Positions 8,091 through 15,669 of a stretch of DNA of 18,263 nt are shown here, piece by piece (position 1 is the stretch's first letter; every line of letters starts with the position of its first letter). Source of the stretch: Bordetella parapertussis (GTDB lineage Bacteria > Pseudomonadota > Gammaproteobacteria > Burkholderiales > Burkholderiaceae_C). The stretch covers positions 1-18,263 of the forward strand of contig CAMCES010000032.1 in the NCBI GenBank assembly GCA_945873925.1, read 5' to 3'. The notes under the pieces are model-generated. The model saw nothing but the letters and a program-made list of their open reading frames with translations. It did no database searches and was not told the origin of the DNA. The translations under genes were made by a program, and so were the position numbers.

Positions 8091-8885
8091 TTATTCGCCT
8101 GTGAACTGCGCTGGGCGTTTTTGCAAAAATGCGGTCACACCTTCCATGTAATCATGGGTTTTGCCCAAGGCTGATTGGGTATCGCGCTCGGCATCGAGTT
8201 GCTGGTTCAGGCTGCGCTGACCCGCATCGCGCAGCAAAGCGCGTGTAGACACCAGCGCTTTGGTGGGCATGGCGGCCAAGCGTTCGGCCATTTGCAAAGC
8301 CGAGGCCATGCAATCATCAGCCACCTCCCAAATGAGTCCCCAGTCTTTGGCCTGTGGCGCCATCAGTTTGTCGCCAGTCATCGCCAAGGCCATGGCACGC
8401 GCCAAGCCCAAGCGCTCAACCAAAAACCAGCTGCTGCCAGCATCGGGAATCAATCCGATTTTGCTGAACGCTTGGATGAAGCTCGCGGTGGGCGCAGCAA
8501 TCGCCACATCACAGGTCATGACCAATGACGCGCCCGCGCCTGCTGCCACGCCATTGACGGCAGCAACCGTTGGCATGCGCAGATTTTGCAAACGCCGGGT
8601 GGTAGGGTTGAAAGCTTGGTCGATGATCGGGCCGGGGTCGGCACGCTCGACCAAATTGGGGCCATCGGCAAAGTCAAACTCAGCCAAATCGGCACCTGCG
8701 CAAAACCCGCGACCAGCTCCGGTGATCACCAACGCACGCACCTTGTTGTTGGCTTCGGCTTTGTCCAAAGCCGCCCAGAGTTCGTGGTGCATTTGTCGCG
8801 TGAAGCTGTTCAAGGCCTGGGGACGGTTCAAGGTCACCACCGCGACTGCACCGCGCTCTTCATACACCACAGTAGGTTCACTCAT
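8091..8885 (-). CDS. paaG: Epoxyphenylacetyl-CoA isomerase PaaG
   Basis: PaaG is a crotonase-fold isomerase that turns the 1,2-epoxide of phenylacetyl-CoA into the oxepin form; it also acts later as a double-bond isomerase. The 264-residue protein matches the length of E. coli PaaG. It has the oxyanion-hole segment GFCAGADL at about residues 60-67, the second glycine-rich segment GVAAGAGASL at 112-121, and KIGLIPDAG at 142-150, where Asp148 is the conserved acid of the isomerase. The first glutamate of true hydratases is absent (GAGASL instead of GGCEL), which separates it from the hydratase encoded next door. The start at 8883-8885 is preceded by AAGGAG at 6-7 nt; an in-frame start ten codons upstream is rejected. 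It is the first gene of the minus-strand paa unit. Confidence 0.93.
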   Translation of the reverse strand: MSEPTVVYEERGAVAVVTLNRPQALNSFTRQMHHELWAALDKAEANNKVRALVITGAGRGFCAGADLAEFDFADGPNLVERADPGPIIDQAFNPTTRRLQNLRMPTVAAVNGVAAGAGASLVMTCDVAIAAPTASFIQAFSKIGLIPDAGSSWFLVERLGLARAMALAMTGDKLMAPQAKDWGLIWEVADDCMASALQMAERLAAMPTKALVSTRALLRDAGQRSLNQQLDAERDTQSALGKTHDYMEGVTAFLQKRPAQFTGE

Positions 8886-8976
8886 GTTTGACTCCTTTTT
8901 CTGGTAATTTAACACCGTGGCCTTTGCACCACGCTTGGGTATAGTTGTGACGATTCAGACTCACCAGAGGACCCGC
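8886..8976. promoter_or_regulatory. Divergent promoter region of paaG and enoyl-CoA hydratase
   Basis: These 91 nt lie between two divergent crotonase-family genes and must contain both promoters. TATAGT at 8940-8945 is a fair -10 box for the plus-strand gene, and TTAAAT (minus strand, 8907-8912) is a possible one for paaG; neither has a good -35 box. Both genes have clear ribosome binding sites at their proximal ends (AAGGAG for paaG, AGAGG for the hydratase). No PaaR/PaaX-type operator could be identified by eye. Confidence 0.35.
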
Positions 8977-9756
8977 ATGACCTACGAACTCATTCAAGTG
9001 CACACCGAAGCCGACAAGGTTGGCATCATCACACTTAACCGCCCCAAACAGCTCAATGCCTTGAACAGCGCATTGATGGTGGAGCTGGGCCATGCACTCC
9101 AAGCCTTTGATGCAGATTCCGCCATTGGTTGCATGATCATCACCGGCAACGAAAAGGCTTTTGCCGCAGGCGCAGACATCGCGGGCATGGCCAAATTCAC
9201 CTTCGCCGAGGTCTACAACCATGACTTCATCACCCGGGACTGGGAAACCATCCGCAGCATTCGCAAACCCGTGATTGCCGCGGTCAGTGGGTTTGCATTG
9301 GGTGGGGGATGCGAGCTGGCCATGATGTGCGACTTCATCATCGCCGCTGACAACGCCAAGTTTGGTCAACCAGAAATCAAGCTTGGCATCATGCCAGGCG
9401 CGGGTGGCACCCAACGTCTTCCCCGCGCCATCGGTAAAGCCAAGGCCATGGACTTGGCGCTCACTGGCCGCATGATGGATGTGCAAGAAGCCGAGCGCTC
9501 TGGTTTGGTCAGTCGCATTGTGCCCCTGGAAAAACTGATGGAAGAAAGCTTGGCTGCGGCCTTGGTGATTTGCGGCCATTCGCAAATCGCGGTCAAAGCC
9601 GCCAAAGAATCGGTCAACCGCGCTTTCGAAAGCGGTTTGTCCGATGGCGTCATGTTTGAACGTCGGATTTTCCAATCCTTGTTTGCCACACACGACCAAA
9701 AAGAAGGCATGGATGCATTCATCAATAAACGCACACCCGTGTTCAAAAACCAGTGA
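8977..9756 (+). CDS. Enoyl-CoA hydratase (crotonase family), PaaF/EchA-like
   Basis: This is a 259-residue cytosolic enoyl-CoA hydratase, which adds water to trans-2-enoyl-CoA. Both catalytic glutamates of true hydratases are present: Glu113 in GGGCELAMMCD and Glu133 in GQPEIKLGIMPGAGGTQRLPR. The oxyanion-hole segments are FAAGADIAGM (about 62-71) and GFALGGG (105-111). The start at 8977 has AGAGG 8 nt upstream; a longer in-frame version beginning near 8917 has no homology in its extra residues. Its position opposite paaG suggests the PaaF role (2,3-dehydroadipyl-CoA hydratase), but the sequence fits a short-chain hydratase of fatty-acid oxidation equally well, so no symbol is assigned. An alpha/beta hydrolase gene follows after 17 nt. 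Confidence 0.92.
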   Translation: MTYELIQVHTEADKVGIITLNRPKQLNALNSALMVELGHALQAFDADSAIGCMIITGNEKAFAAGADIAGMAKFTFAEVYNHDFITRDWETIRSIRKPVIAAVSGFALGGGCELAMMCDFIIAADNAKFGQPEIKLGIMPGAGGTQRLPRAIGKAKAMDLALTGRMMDVQEAERSGLVSRIVPLEKLMEESLAAALVICGHSQIAVKAAKESVNRAFESGLSDGVMFERRIFQSLFATHDQKEGMDAFINKRTPVFKNQ

Positions 9757-9773
9757 ATTGATAAGGAGTCGGT

Positions 9774-10805
9774 ATGACAAAACCCAGCCAATCACGCGCG
9801 TTGGTTCACCAGTCAGGCCACTGGCTACTCAAGTCCTTTGGCGCCATCGTGGCTTTGTTGCTGCTGGTGTTTTTCCTAGGCCCGGTCAACGAATTTGGGC
9901 CTGACACACCTTCAGCACGGCCCTCACCTCCCGACAGCACCCGGGCTTTGGACGATTGGCTCCGCACCTCGGAGGCACGATGGACTGACATCAAACCGGG
10001 CGCGGCCAAGGGCATCGTGTGGGCAGACCCCAGCAAACAACCCACCGAATGGGCTGTGGTCTACCTGCATGGTTTTTCAGCCAGCCGACTTGAAACAGCG
10101 CCGGTGGCGGATTTGGTGGCCAAGCAACTCGGCGCCAATTTGTTCTATTCGCGCCTAACAGGACACGGTCGCACCGGCCCTGCCATGGCCGAGGCTACAG
10201 CCCAAGATTGGATGGCCGACACCCTGGAAGCGGTGCGAATTGGCAAAACCCTGGGTCGCAAAGTGCTGGTGATCAGCTGCTCGACAGGGTCGACCTTGTC
10301 CACCTGGTTGGGAACGTCACCAGAAGCAGGAATGGTGGATGCGCATGTGTTCATTTCGCCCAATTTTGGTTTGAAGGACAAACGCTCTGAGCTGATCAAC
10401 GGGCATTGGGGACAGCGCATTGCTTACGCAGTGACCGGCGAGACGATCACCTACACATCAGACAACCCGCGCGATGCACAAGGCTGGACACAAAGCTATC
10501 CCACCAAGGCACTCTTCCCCATGTTGGCCCTGGTCAAAAAAGTACGCGAGAGTGATTTGTCACTTTTCAAAACACCTGTGTTGGTGATGTTCAGCGAAGC
10601 TGACCAAACCATTGACCCAGAAGAAGTGAAAAACGCGTTTGCCAAATTTGGGTCGTCAGTGAAACAGCTGTCGCCAGTCACATACAGCCAAAGCAAGGGA
10701 CAACATGTCTTGGCGGGCGACATACGTGACCCACAAGCGGTCGAGCCCATGGTCAAGCAAATCAGTGAATGGGCTCAAGCCCAATCAACAGGAGCGGAAA
10801 AATGA
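9774..10805 (+). CDS. Membrane-anchored alpha/beta hydrolase
   Basis: This is a 343-residue serine hydrolase of the alpha/beta fold with an N-terminal membrane segment at about residues 22-38, which follows a basic, polar start; the domain is therefore probably held on the periplasmic side. The oxyanion-hole motif is YLHGF at 97-101. The nucleophile elbow is SCSTG at 168-172 with Ser170, so Ser replaces the usual first Gly of GxSxG. Asp277 (SEADQTID) and His311 (KGQHVLAGD) complete a plausible triad. AAGGAG lies 5 nt before the ATG. It is 17 nt downstream of the hydratase and overlaps the next gene by 4 nt. The substrate is unknown; a lipase or esterase role is the general inference. Confidence 0.82.
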   Translation: MTKPSQSRALVHQSGHWLLKSFGAIVALLLLVFFLGPVNEFGPDTPSARPSPPDSTRALDDWLRTSEARWTDIKPGAAKGIVWADPSKQPTEWAVVYLHGFSASRLETAPVADLVAKQLGANLFYSRLTGHGRTGPAMAEATAQDWMADTLEAVRIGKTLGRKVLVISCSTGSTLSTWLGTSPEAGMVDAHVFISPNFGLKDKRSELINGHWGQRIAYAVTGETITYTSDNPRDAQGWTQSYPTKALFPMLALVKKVRESDLSLFKTPVLVMFSEADQTIDPEEVKNAFAKFGSSVKQLSPVTYSQSKGQHVLAGDIRDPQAVEPMVKQISEWAQAQSTGAEK

Positions 10806-11137
10806 CTCACAAATGGTTGGTTGTACTGGCACTCGCATGCAGCCATTCTTCTTTTGCACAGTTGAATTCCAAAGTACTGGGTTGTGGCCCCGTGTTCTCA
10901 GGTTTTCCGTTCACCATCCAATTCAAGGGTGACACCGCCAGTTTGAACTTCAAAGACGAGACATACACATTGCGCTTCGTGCGCGCCTGGCAAACCACCC
11001 AGGGCGAAAAATGGGTGGACTATGGCAATCCCGAGTTGGTCGTCTCGAGCAGTTGGCCGGTAGAGCCCTATGTGGCCATCAGCTTGGTCAACCGGAAAAA
11101 CTCCATGGCTGCCTGTGATGTGACCGAGTTGCCATGA
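10802..11137 (+). CDS. Small secreted protein of unknown function
   Basis: This is a 111-residue protein with a Sec signal peptide (MTHKWLVVLALACSHSSFA, likely cleavage after residue 19). The mature part is predicted to be beta-rich and has two cysteines, Cys28 near its start and Cys105 near its end, which could form one disulfide. Cys13 in LALAC is a poor lipobox, so a lipoprotein is less likely. Two cysteines framing a small beta-rich domain (DTASLNFKDETYTLRFV) recall periplasmic lysozyme-inhibitor folds, but this is a weak impression. The ATG overlaps the hydrolase stop (ATGA) and AGGAG lies 9 nt upstream, so the two are translationally coupled; a joint role at the envelope is plausible. 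I do not recognise the family. Confidence 0.75.
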   Translation: MTHKWLVVLALACSHSSFAQLNSKVLGCGPVFSGFPFTIQFKGDTASLNFKDETYTLRFVRAWQTTQGEKWVDYGNPELVVSSSWPVEPYVAISLVNRKNSMAACDVTELP

Positions 11138-11168
11138 CCTGCCAATGTCCTATGCTGGACCAAGTTAA

Positions 11169-11339
11169 TTGCGTGGTCACAACGAAGTGTTCCGCATCGT
11201 GAATCCGCAAAACACCCGGCTTCAGTTCACACACCCCAGTTCAGTATTTGAACTGATTCACACACTGAAAAACAAAAAAAGGTTTGATTCGCAAGACCTG
11301 CGCTTGTTGTCCCGTGCGGCATTTCCGGGGCTGAACTAA
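11169..11339 (+). CDS. Possible 56-residue protein (TTG start)
   Basis: A short plus-strand frame fills most of the 198-nt gap after the secreted-protein gene and overlaps the convergent end of the histidine kinase by 4 nt. From the TTG at 11169 it encodes 56 residues with balanced, protein-like composition (NEVFRIVNPQNTRLQF, then SVFELIHTLKNKKRF and DSQDLRLLSRAAFPGLN). GTG codons at 11187 and 11199 are other possible starts. There is no good ribosome binding site and no family is recognised. The same DNA contains a hairpin and a direct repeat (11226-11265), so it may be an untranslated regulatory or terminator region instead. Confidence 0.3.
   Translation: MRGHNEVFRIVNPQNTRLQFTHPSSVFELIHTLKNKKRFDSQDLRLLSRAAFPGLN
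11226..11265. repeat. 7-bp inverted repeat flanked by 9-bp direct repeats
   Basis: CAGTTCA (11237-11243) and TGAACTG (11249-11255) form a perfect inverted repeat around a 5-nt centre. It is flanked by two exact copies of TTCACACAC at 11226-11234 and 11257-11265. There is no T-run directly after the hairpin on either strand, so it is not a standard terminator. It could be an operator or an RNA processing hairpin. Confidence 0.55.
11274..11302 (-). terminator. Weak candidate terminator of the histidine kinase unit
   Basis: On the minus strand, 34 nt after the kinase stop codon, CGCA and TGCG form a 4-bp stem with a 5-nt loop (11290-11302). A run of seven T residues, then G and five more T, follows after 9 nt. 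The stem is short and the spacing to the T-run is long, so termination here is possible but inefficient by the usual rules. Confidence 0.25.
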
Positions 11340-12829
11340 AAGACCATGGGCTCTGTGGTCAGCGGCAGCGAAACCGTGAATTGAGTGCCCTGGTCCGGCC
11401 CTGTGGTGAAACCGATGCTCCCTTTGTGCGCATCCATGATGGTTTTCGACAGCCATAGGCCAATACCCATGCCTTGTTGTTTGCTGGTCCTTAGCAATTC
11501 GAAGACCATGGGCTGGACGTCAGGCGAAATACCGCAACCGTTGTCAGTGACTTTCAATAGCACCTGATTTTGGGTACAAGAAGTTTCTACCGTGATTGAA
11601 TGGGGACGTGTCAGGTCAGCCAACGCAAAGGATTCACTGGCATTGACCAATAAATTGATCAATACCTGTTGTAACTGAGACTTGTCGCCAGTGACCATCA
11701 AGCTTTGCGGATGCAGTTGCAACTGCAAATCGATCGACTGCATTTGCAAGGTCGATTGGCTCAATGAAACCACCTCGCTGACCAAGTTATTCAAATCGAA
11801 AGCCGTTGTCGCTCTGAAGCCTGGTGAAAACATACCGCGCAAGGTGCTGATGATGGTTGCAGCCCGACGATTGGCTTTGCGCAAGCCAGCCATGGCTGTG
11901 TCAATCCCGGCATCCTGGCTTGACTTGGCATCTCGGTCGTTGAGCACCATCTCAATCATGTCCGCATTGAGCTGAATGACTGTCAGCGGCTGATTCAGTT
12001 CATGCGCCAAGCTCGCCATCAAAGCACCCATGCCAGCCGTTTTGTTGTAGAGAGTCAATTGACGAATGATTTCCTCTCTTTCATCCAAAAGACGTTTCAG
12101 ACTCACGCTGGTGCGTTGCATGGCATCAGCTCGCTCGTTCGTCAATATCAATTCCTTAGCAACCGCCATTTTTTTTCGCTCGGCAAGCTCCAGGAAGATC
12201 CTTAAAAAAGCAATATTGCAAAGCGTGATGGCAATGAATTGCCCGATCACCATCACAGCCTGATGCCAACTTGGCTCGTAGATGTCATCGATCGTGCCCG
12301 ACATGAAAACGCCAAAGGTCCGAACAGCCAATGTGCTGCTCAATGTCAAACCACCCCACATCAATAGCTTGGCACCCAGCGACGCTTGCAATTGATGGAG
12401 TCGCTGCCCGATTCGAAAGTAATCAAAACACAACAGCGCATAAAAGGCATTGAACAAAATCAAGGCTTCCCATTCAGCCTGTTCAAAGTGAATCAGGTAG
12501 ACGAAAACCAGGAAATACAACAGATTGACCCACTTGTATAGCGTAAAGATGCGTTCTTGTGGCTCGGGATACAAATACATCCGCAGGGCAACCATGCGAC
12601 CCCAGTTGCCAATCAGCATCAAAAGCTGCGCGACATAAAAAAATACAAATTCAGAAATTTGTCCACGCATGGCCAGCAAGACAACGGCTATGCCACTGAA
12701 TATGCCTGCCGCGCACCACAACCGAACTTGTTCACTTCGGTACTCTTGCAGGGTCAACCAAATGGCACCGTGCAAGATGAAATACACGAAGCAGATCATG
12801 AAAATGCTTGTTTGTGTATCTAAATGCAT
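11336..12829 (-). CDS. Orphan membrane sensor histidine kinase
   Basis: This is a 497-residue sensor kinase. The N-terminal half (about residues 8-215) holds six to seven apolar segments with short loops and no large periplasmic domain, so it probably senses within the membrane. A helical linker (about 215-262) leads to the dimerisation domain, with the phospho-acceptor His276 in SLAHELNQPLTVIQL. The ATPase domain shows the N-box NLLVNASESF (Asn396), DNGCGI at 429-434 and GMGIGL at 453-458. The HELNQPL form of the H-box is that of NtrB/DctB-like kinases. No receiver domain or response regulator is encoded in the window. It starts 6 nt after the quinone reductase stop, without a good ribosome binding site, so expression is probably coupled to that gene. 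The signal is unknown. Confidence 0.93.
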   Translation of the reverse strand: MHLDTQTSIFMICFVYFILHGAIWLTLQEYRSEQVRLWCAAGIFSGIAVVLLAMRGQISEFVFFYVAQLLMLIGNWGRMVALRMYLYPEPQERIFTLYKWVNLLYFLVFVYLIHFEQAEWEALILFNAFYALLCFDYFRIGQRLHQLQASLGAKLLMWGGLTLSSTLAVRTFGVFMSGTIDDIYEPSWHQAVMVIGQFIAITLCNIAFLRIFLELAERKKMAVAKELILTNERADAMQRTSVSLKRLLDEREEIIRQLTLYNKTAGMGALMASLAHELNQPLTVIQLNADMIEMVLNDRDAKSSQDAGIDTAMAGLRKANRRAATIISTLRGMFSPGFRATTAFDLNNLVSEVVSLSQSTLQMQSIDLQLQLHPQSLMVTGDKSQLQQVLINLLVNASESFALADLTRPHSITVETSCTQNQVLLKVTDNGCGISPDVQPMVFELLRTSKQQGMGIGLWLSKTIMDAHKGSIGFTTGPDQGTQFTVSLPLTTEPMVF

Positions 12830-12835
12830 GCATTT

Positions 12836-13819
12836 TCAGTGGTTGACTTCAATGACCACATTGCCTATGGTTTGGCCCGCCTCAACAGTCAGGTGCGCCT
12901 CGGCAGTTTGCTGCAATGAAAAAGTTGCCCCAATGGTGTGCTTGAGTTGTTTGTTTTCCAGCATCCTGTTCAAGATATGCAAACTCGGTTGACGCTGCTG
13001 AATCGGAAGGTCATAGACCAAGAAAAAACTCATGCTGATGGAGTTCATCAGCAAGGGCCTGAACATCACAGGCACTTCCAGCGGAGGATTGGACCCATAA
13101 CAAATCAAGTGGCCGTGTGACCGCAAAATGCCTTGCGCAACCCATGTGATGGTGGTGGAAAAATCCATGTCAATGATGGTGTCAACCCCTTTTCCGTTTG
13201 TCAGCTCTTTGACCTGGGCCACGACATCATCGGTTTTGTAATACAAACAGTGATCTGCCCCAGCTGCTTGGGCATGTGCAGCCTTGGCTGGTGAACCTAC
13301 GGTGCCAATGACTTTGGCACCCAGCCTTTTGAGCATCTGGGTCACGTAATGACCGACAGCAGACGAGGCACCGGTGACAAGCACAGTCTGCTTTGTCACA
13401 TCGCCCGCGATTCGAACGGCTTGCAGTGCGGTCAGTCCTGGGATCCCCATGCAGGCACCTTCCTGAAATGAGACGCTCTCGGGCAAATGCGCAGCTTGTT
13501 CAGAGGGCAGACATACCCATTGCGCGGACGTTCCCATGGGTCTTTGCCATTGCGCATTCCATACCCATACCCGCTCCCCCAGCCGTGCGGCATCCACCTC
13601 TTTGCCGACTGCGTCGATGATGCCGGCACCATCGCTGTGCGGCACGATGAAAGGCGCTTGGAGTGGGCGCGCCAGACGCGACTTGACATCGGATGGATTC
13701 ACTCCAGAGGCGAACAATTTCACGCGCACCTCGTTGTCAGCGGGATCTGGCGTTGGTTGATCTCCGTAAATCAGAACTTCTTTAGCGCCACCATTGCGCT
13801 CATACCAAACAGCTTTCAT
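12836..13819 (-). CDS. NADPH:quinone reductase-like zinc-free MDR oxidoreductase
   Basis: This is a 327-residue medium-chain dehydrogenase/reductase of the quinone-oxidoreductase branch, which uses NADPH for one- or two-electron reduction of quinones or enones. The GroES-like domain (about residues 1-125) contains the branch motif ASGVNPSDVKSRLARP, and the cysteine and histidine ligands for the zinc ions of alcohol dehydrogenases are missing. The Rossmann fold begins VLVTGASSAVGHYVTQMLKRLGAKVIGTV at about 146-174, with GASSAVG at 150-156. The ATG at 13817-13819 has AAGG 9 nt upstream; an in-frame GTG eight codons earlier is possible but less likely. It is first in a two-gene unit with the histidine kinase and is divergent from the amidohydrolase gene. 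Confidence 0.88.
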   Translation of the reverse strand: MKAVWYERNGGAKEVLIYGDQPTPDPADNEVRVKLFASGVNPSDVKSRLARPLQAPFIVPHSDGAGIIDAVGKEVDAARLGERVWVWNAQWQRPMGTSAQWVCLPSEQAAHLPESVSFQEGACMGIPGLTALQAVRIAGDVTKQTVLVTGASSAVGHYVTQMLKRLGAKVIGTVGSPAKAAHAQAAGADHCLYYKTDDVVAQVKELTNGKGVDTIIDMDFSTTITWVAQGILRSHGHLICYGSNPPLEVPVMFRPLLMNSISMSFFLVYDLPIQQRQPSLHILNRMLENKQLKHTIGATFSLQQTAEAHLTVEAGQTIGNVVIEVNH

Positions 13820-14090
13820 GGGGTTTACCTTGTGTTGACACACCTTGACGTGATCACTCGCGCTGATGACAAAACCAGAGTTTCCTTTGGACTTTAACAG
13901 GACAAATGGGTTAGCAGGATGGGAATACTAAGGCTTTTGTGATCGTCATTTTTCAACAAACATTCAAAAATCTTTGATTAGTGATTTCCCTAGTAGCTGC
14001 CCTTTTCTTATTGACAAAACACGGCCATGCTTCAAACTAGATTCACCAAACACCATTTGTGTTCGGCCCTTAAATCAAAAGGAGACTTTT
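13820..14090. promoter_or_regulatory. 271-nt divergent regulatory region
   Basis: This AT-rich gap lies between the quinone reductase (-) and the amidohydrolase (+) and contains no believable gene. It holds a perfect consensus -35 box TTGACA at 14011-14016 on the plus strand, but the sequence 17 nt further on is a poor -10 box. Near the quinone reductase start are TGTGT-TG-ACACA (13831-13842) and the 8-bp palindrome GTGATCAC (13850-13857), both possible operator sites for an unknown regulator. Immediately before the amidohydrolase ATG is AAGGAG, a strong ribosome binding site 6 nt away. Confidence 0.4.
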
Positions 14091-15644
14091 ATGAGTGATA
14101 AACAACGCCCCTTTGGCGTTTCCATGACTGAAAGAGAATTCGACGAGTGTTTGCATGCGGATGAAGCCGCTTTTCGTTCGCCCATACCGACACAAATTGT
14201 TTCCAATGGCGAATACAACCCAATGCCGCAAACAGAAAAGCAAAAAAAGGTTGAGTTTCTGATCAAAGAAATTGCTGACAAAGAAGCCAAACGTCACAAC
14301 ACAACACGCCGCAAATTTCTGGCATCTTCCTCGGGCATGGCCGCTGCTTTCATGGCCATGAACATGGTTCACGGTGATATTTTTGATGTCAATGCAGCCG
14401 AGGTCAAAAGCCCTGATGCAGCAGGCGACCGCAAAGCCAAATACAAGGGTCAATTCATTTTTGATGATCAAACCCACTTCATTCGCGACGACTTCAAGGA
14501 GGAAGGCTTGTTGGGTTTGACCAAATGGGCTGAGGGTGCCAAAGTCAATCCAAATATCGGTAGTGTTCCCACCAATTTGTCGCGCTACAAAATGGACAAT
14601 TACCTCAAGGAAATTTTTCTTGACAGTGATACCACTATTGCGTTGTTATCGGGCGCGCCATTTGATGACCCGAACTGGTGGCTGCTCTCCAACGATGCGA
14701 TTCAAAACGCCTGTCGCGCGGTCAACAAGATGGCCGGCAGCGTGCGTATGTTGGGTCACTCCATCATCACACCCAAATATCCCAATTGGATGGATGAAGT
14801 GGACCGTGCCATTGCTGAACTCAAGCCAGTCTCCTGGAAGTCCTACACCATTGGGGACCCCTTCGGACCGTCCAAATACGCATGGCGCCTGGATGATGAA
14901 AAACTCATGTATCCGTTCTACGAAAAAGCGCTCAAGGCGGGTATCAACACCATTTGTATTCACAAGGGTTTGATGCCACGCGACTACGAAAAAGCTTTTG
15001 CCGGCACATGGGAAAACGCAACTGTCGCTGATGTGGGTAAAGCCGCCAAAGACTGGCCCAAAATGAACTTTGTCATCTACCATGCGGCTTTGCGTCCTTG
15101 GTTGGCTGACAAACCAGACATGGAAATGGCGCAGTTTGAAAAGGACGGCTATATCCAGTGGGCGACCGACTTGGCTCGTATTCCTCAAAAATATGGCGTC
15201 AACAACGTTTACGCAGAAATCGGCTCAAGCTTTGCCAGTACCGCTGTAACAGACCCTCGTTTCTGTGCTGCATTCATCGGTCAATTGGTCAATCTGATGG
15301 GCCCAGAGCGTGTGGTGTGGGGTACTGACTCGGTCTGGTACGGCTCGCCGCAATGGCAGATTGAAGCCATGCGCCGCCTTGAGATTCCTGATGACATGAT
15401 GAAAAAACAAGGCTGGAAAATCAAACTGGGCGATGGCCGCGGATCTGTCAAAAACAAGATCTTCGGAGAAAACTCAGCCAAGCTGTATCGCTTGGACGCA
15501 CAGAAGATCGCTGCGGATGCAAAAGCCTTCGACCACGACATGATTGCCCAAATGAAGACCGAGTATTTGGCAATGGGTGGCGAGCGTAGCAATGCAGCTT
15601 ATGGCTACATTGCCAAAGAAGGGCGAAGTGACAACCTTGCTTGA
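14091..15644 (+). CDS. Tat-exported amidohydrolase-family protein (Amidohydro_2)
   Basis: This is a 517-residue protein of the Amidohydro_2 (decarboxylase-like) branch of the metal-dependent hydrolase superfamily. The metal site appears as QTH at residues 127-129 after strand FIFDD (Gln127 instead of the first His or Glu of the usual HxH/ExH), His291 (CIHKG), His331 (IYHAAL) and Asp413 (VVWGTDSVWYGSP). A twin-arginine motif TTRRKFLASSSGMAAAF lies at residues 71-87, with the apolar stretch to about residue 93 and NAAE at 101-104 as a possible cleavage region. About 70 mostly charged residues (FDECLHADEAAFRSPIPTQ and on) precede it, an unusually long n-region. AAGGAG lies 6 nt before the ATG, which makes this start secure; no better start exists near the twin arginines. 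A strong terminator follows. The substrate is unknown; both hydrolase and decarboxylase activity are possible. Confidence 0.88.
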   Translation: MSDKQRPFGVSMTEREFDECLHADEAAFRSPIPTQIVSNGEYNPMPQTEKQKKVEFLIKEIADKEAKRHNTTRRKFLASSSGMAAAFMAMNMVHGDIFDVNAAEVKSPDAAGDRKAKYKGQFIFDDQTHFIRDDFKEEGLLGLTKWAEGAKVNPNIGSVPTNLSRYKMDNYLKEIFLDSDTTIALLSGAPFDDPNWWLLSNDAIQNACRAVNKMAGSVRMLGHSIITPKYPNWMDEVDRAIAELKPVSWKSYTIGDPFGPSKYAWRLDDEKLMYPFYEKALKAGINTICIHKGLMPRDYEKAFAGTWENATVADVGKAAKDWPKMNFVIYHAALRPWLADKPDMEMAQFEKDGYIQWATDLARIPQKYGVNNVYAEIGSSFASTAVTDPRFCAAFIGQLVNLMGPERVVWGTDSVWYGSPQWQIEAMRRLEIPDDMMKKQGWKIKLGDGRGSVKNKIFGENSAKLYRLDAQKIAADAKAFDHDMIAQMKTEYLAMGGERSNAAYGYIAKEGRSDNLA

Positions 15645-15669
15645 TCAAGGTTTACTCGACTGAGTCAGT

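Noticed and set aside
8878..9795. 305-codon open frame on the minus strand opposite the enoyl-CoA hydratase
   Set aside because: It is antisense to a textbook crotonase and has no domain or ribosome binding site of its own.
13831..13857. Palindromes TGTGT-TG-ACACA and GTGATCAC as a CRP/FNR site
   Set aside because: Neither fits the TGTGA-N6-TCACA or TTGAT-N4-ATCAA spacing; kept only as possible operators of unknown type within the intergenic entry.
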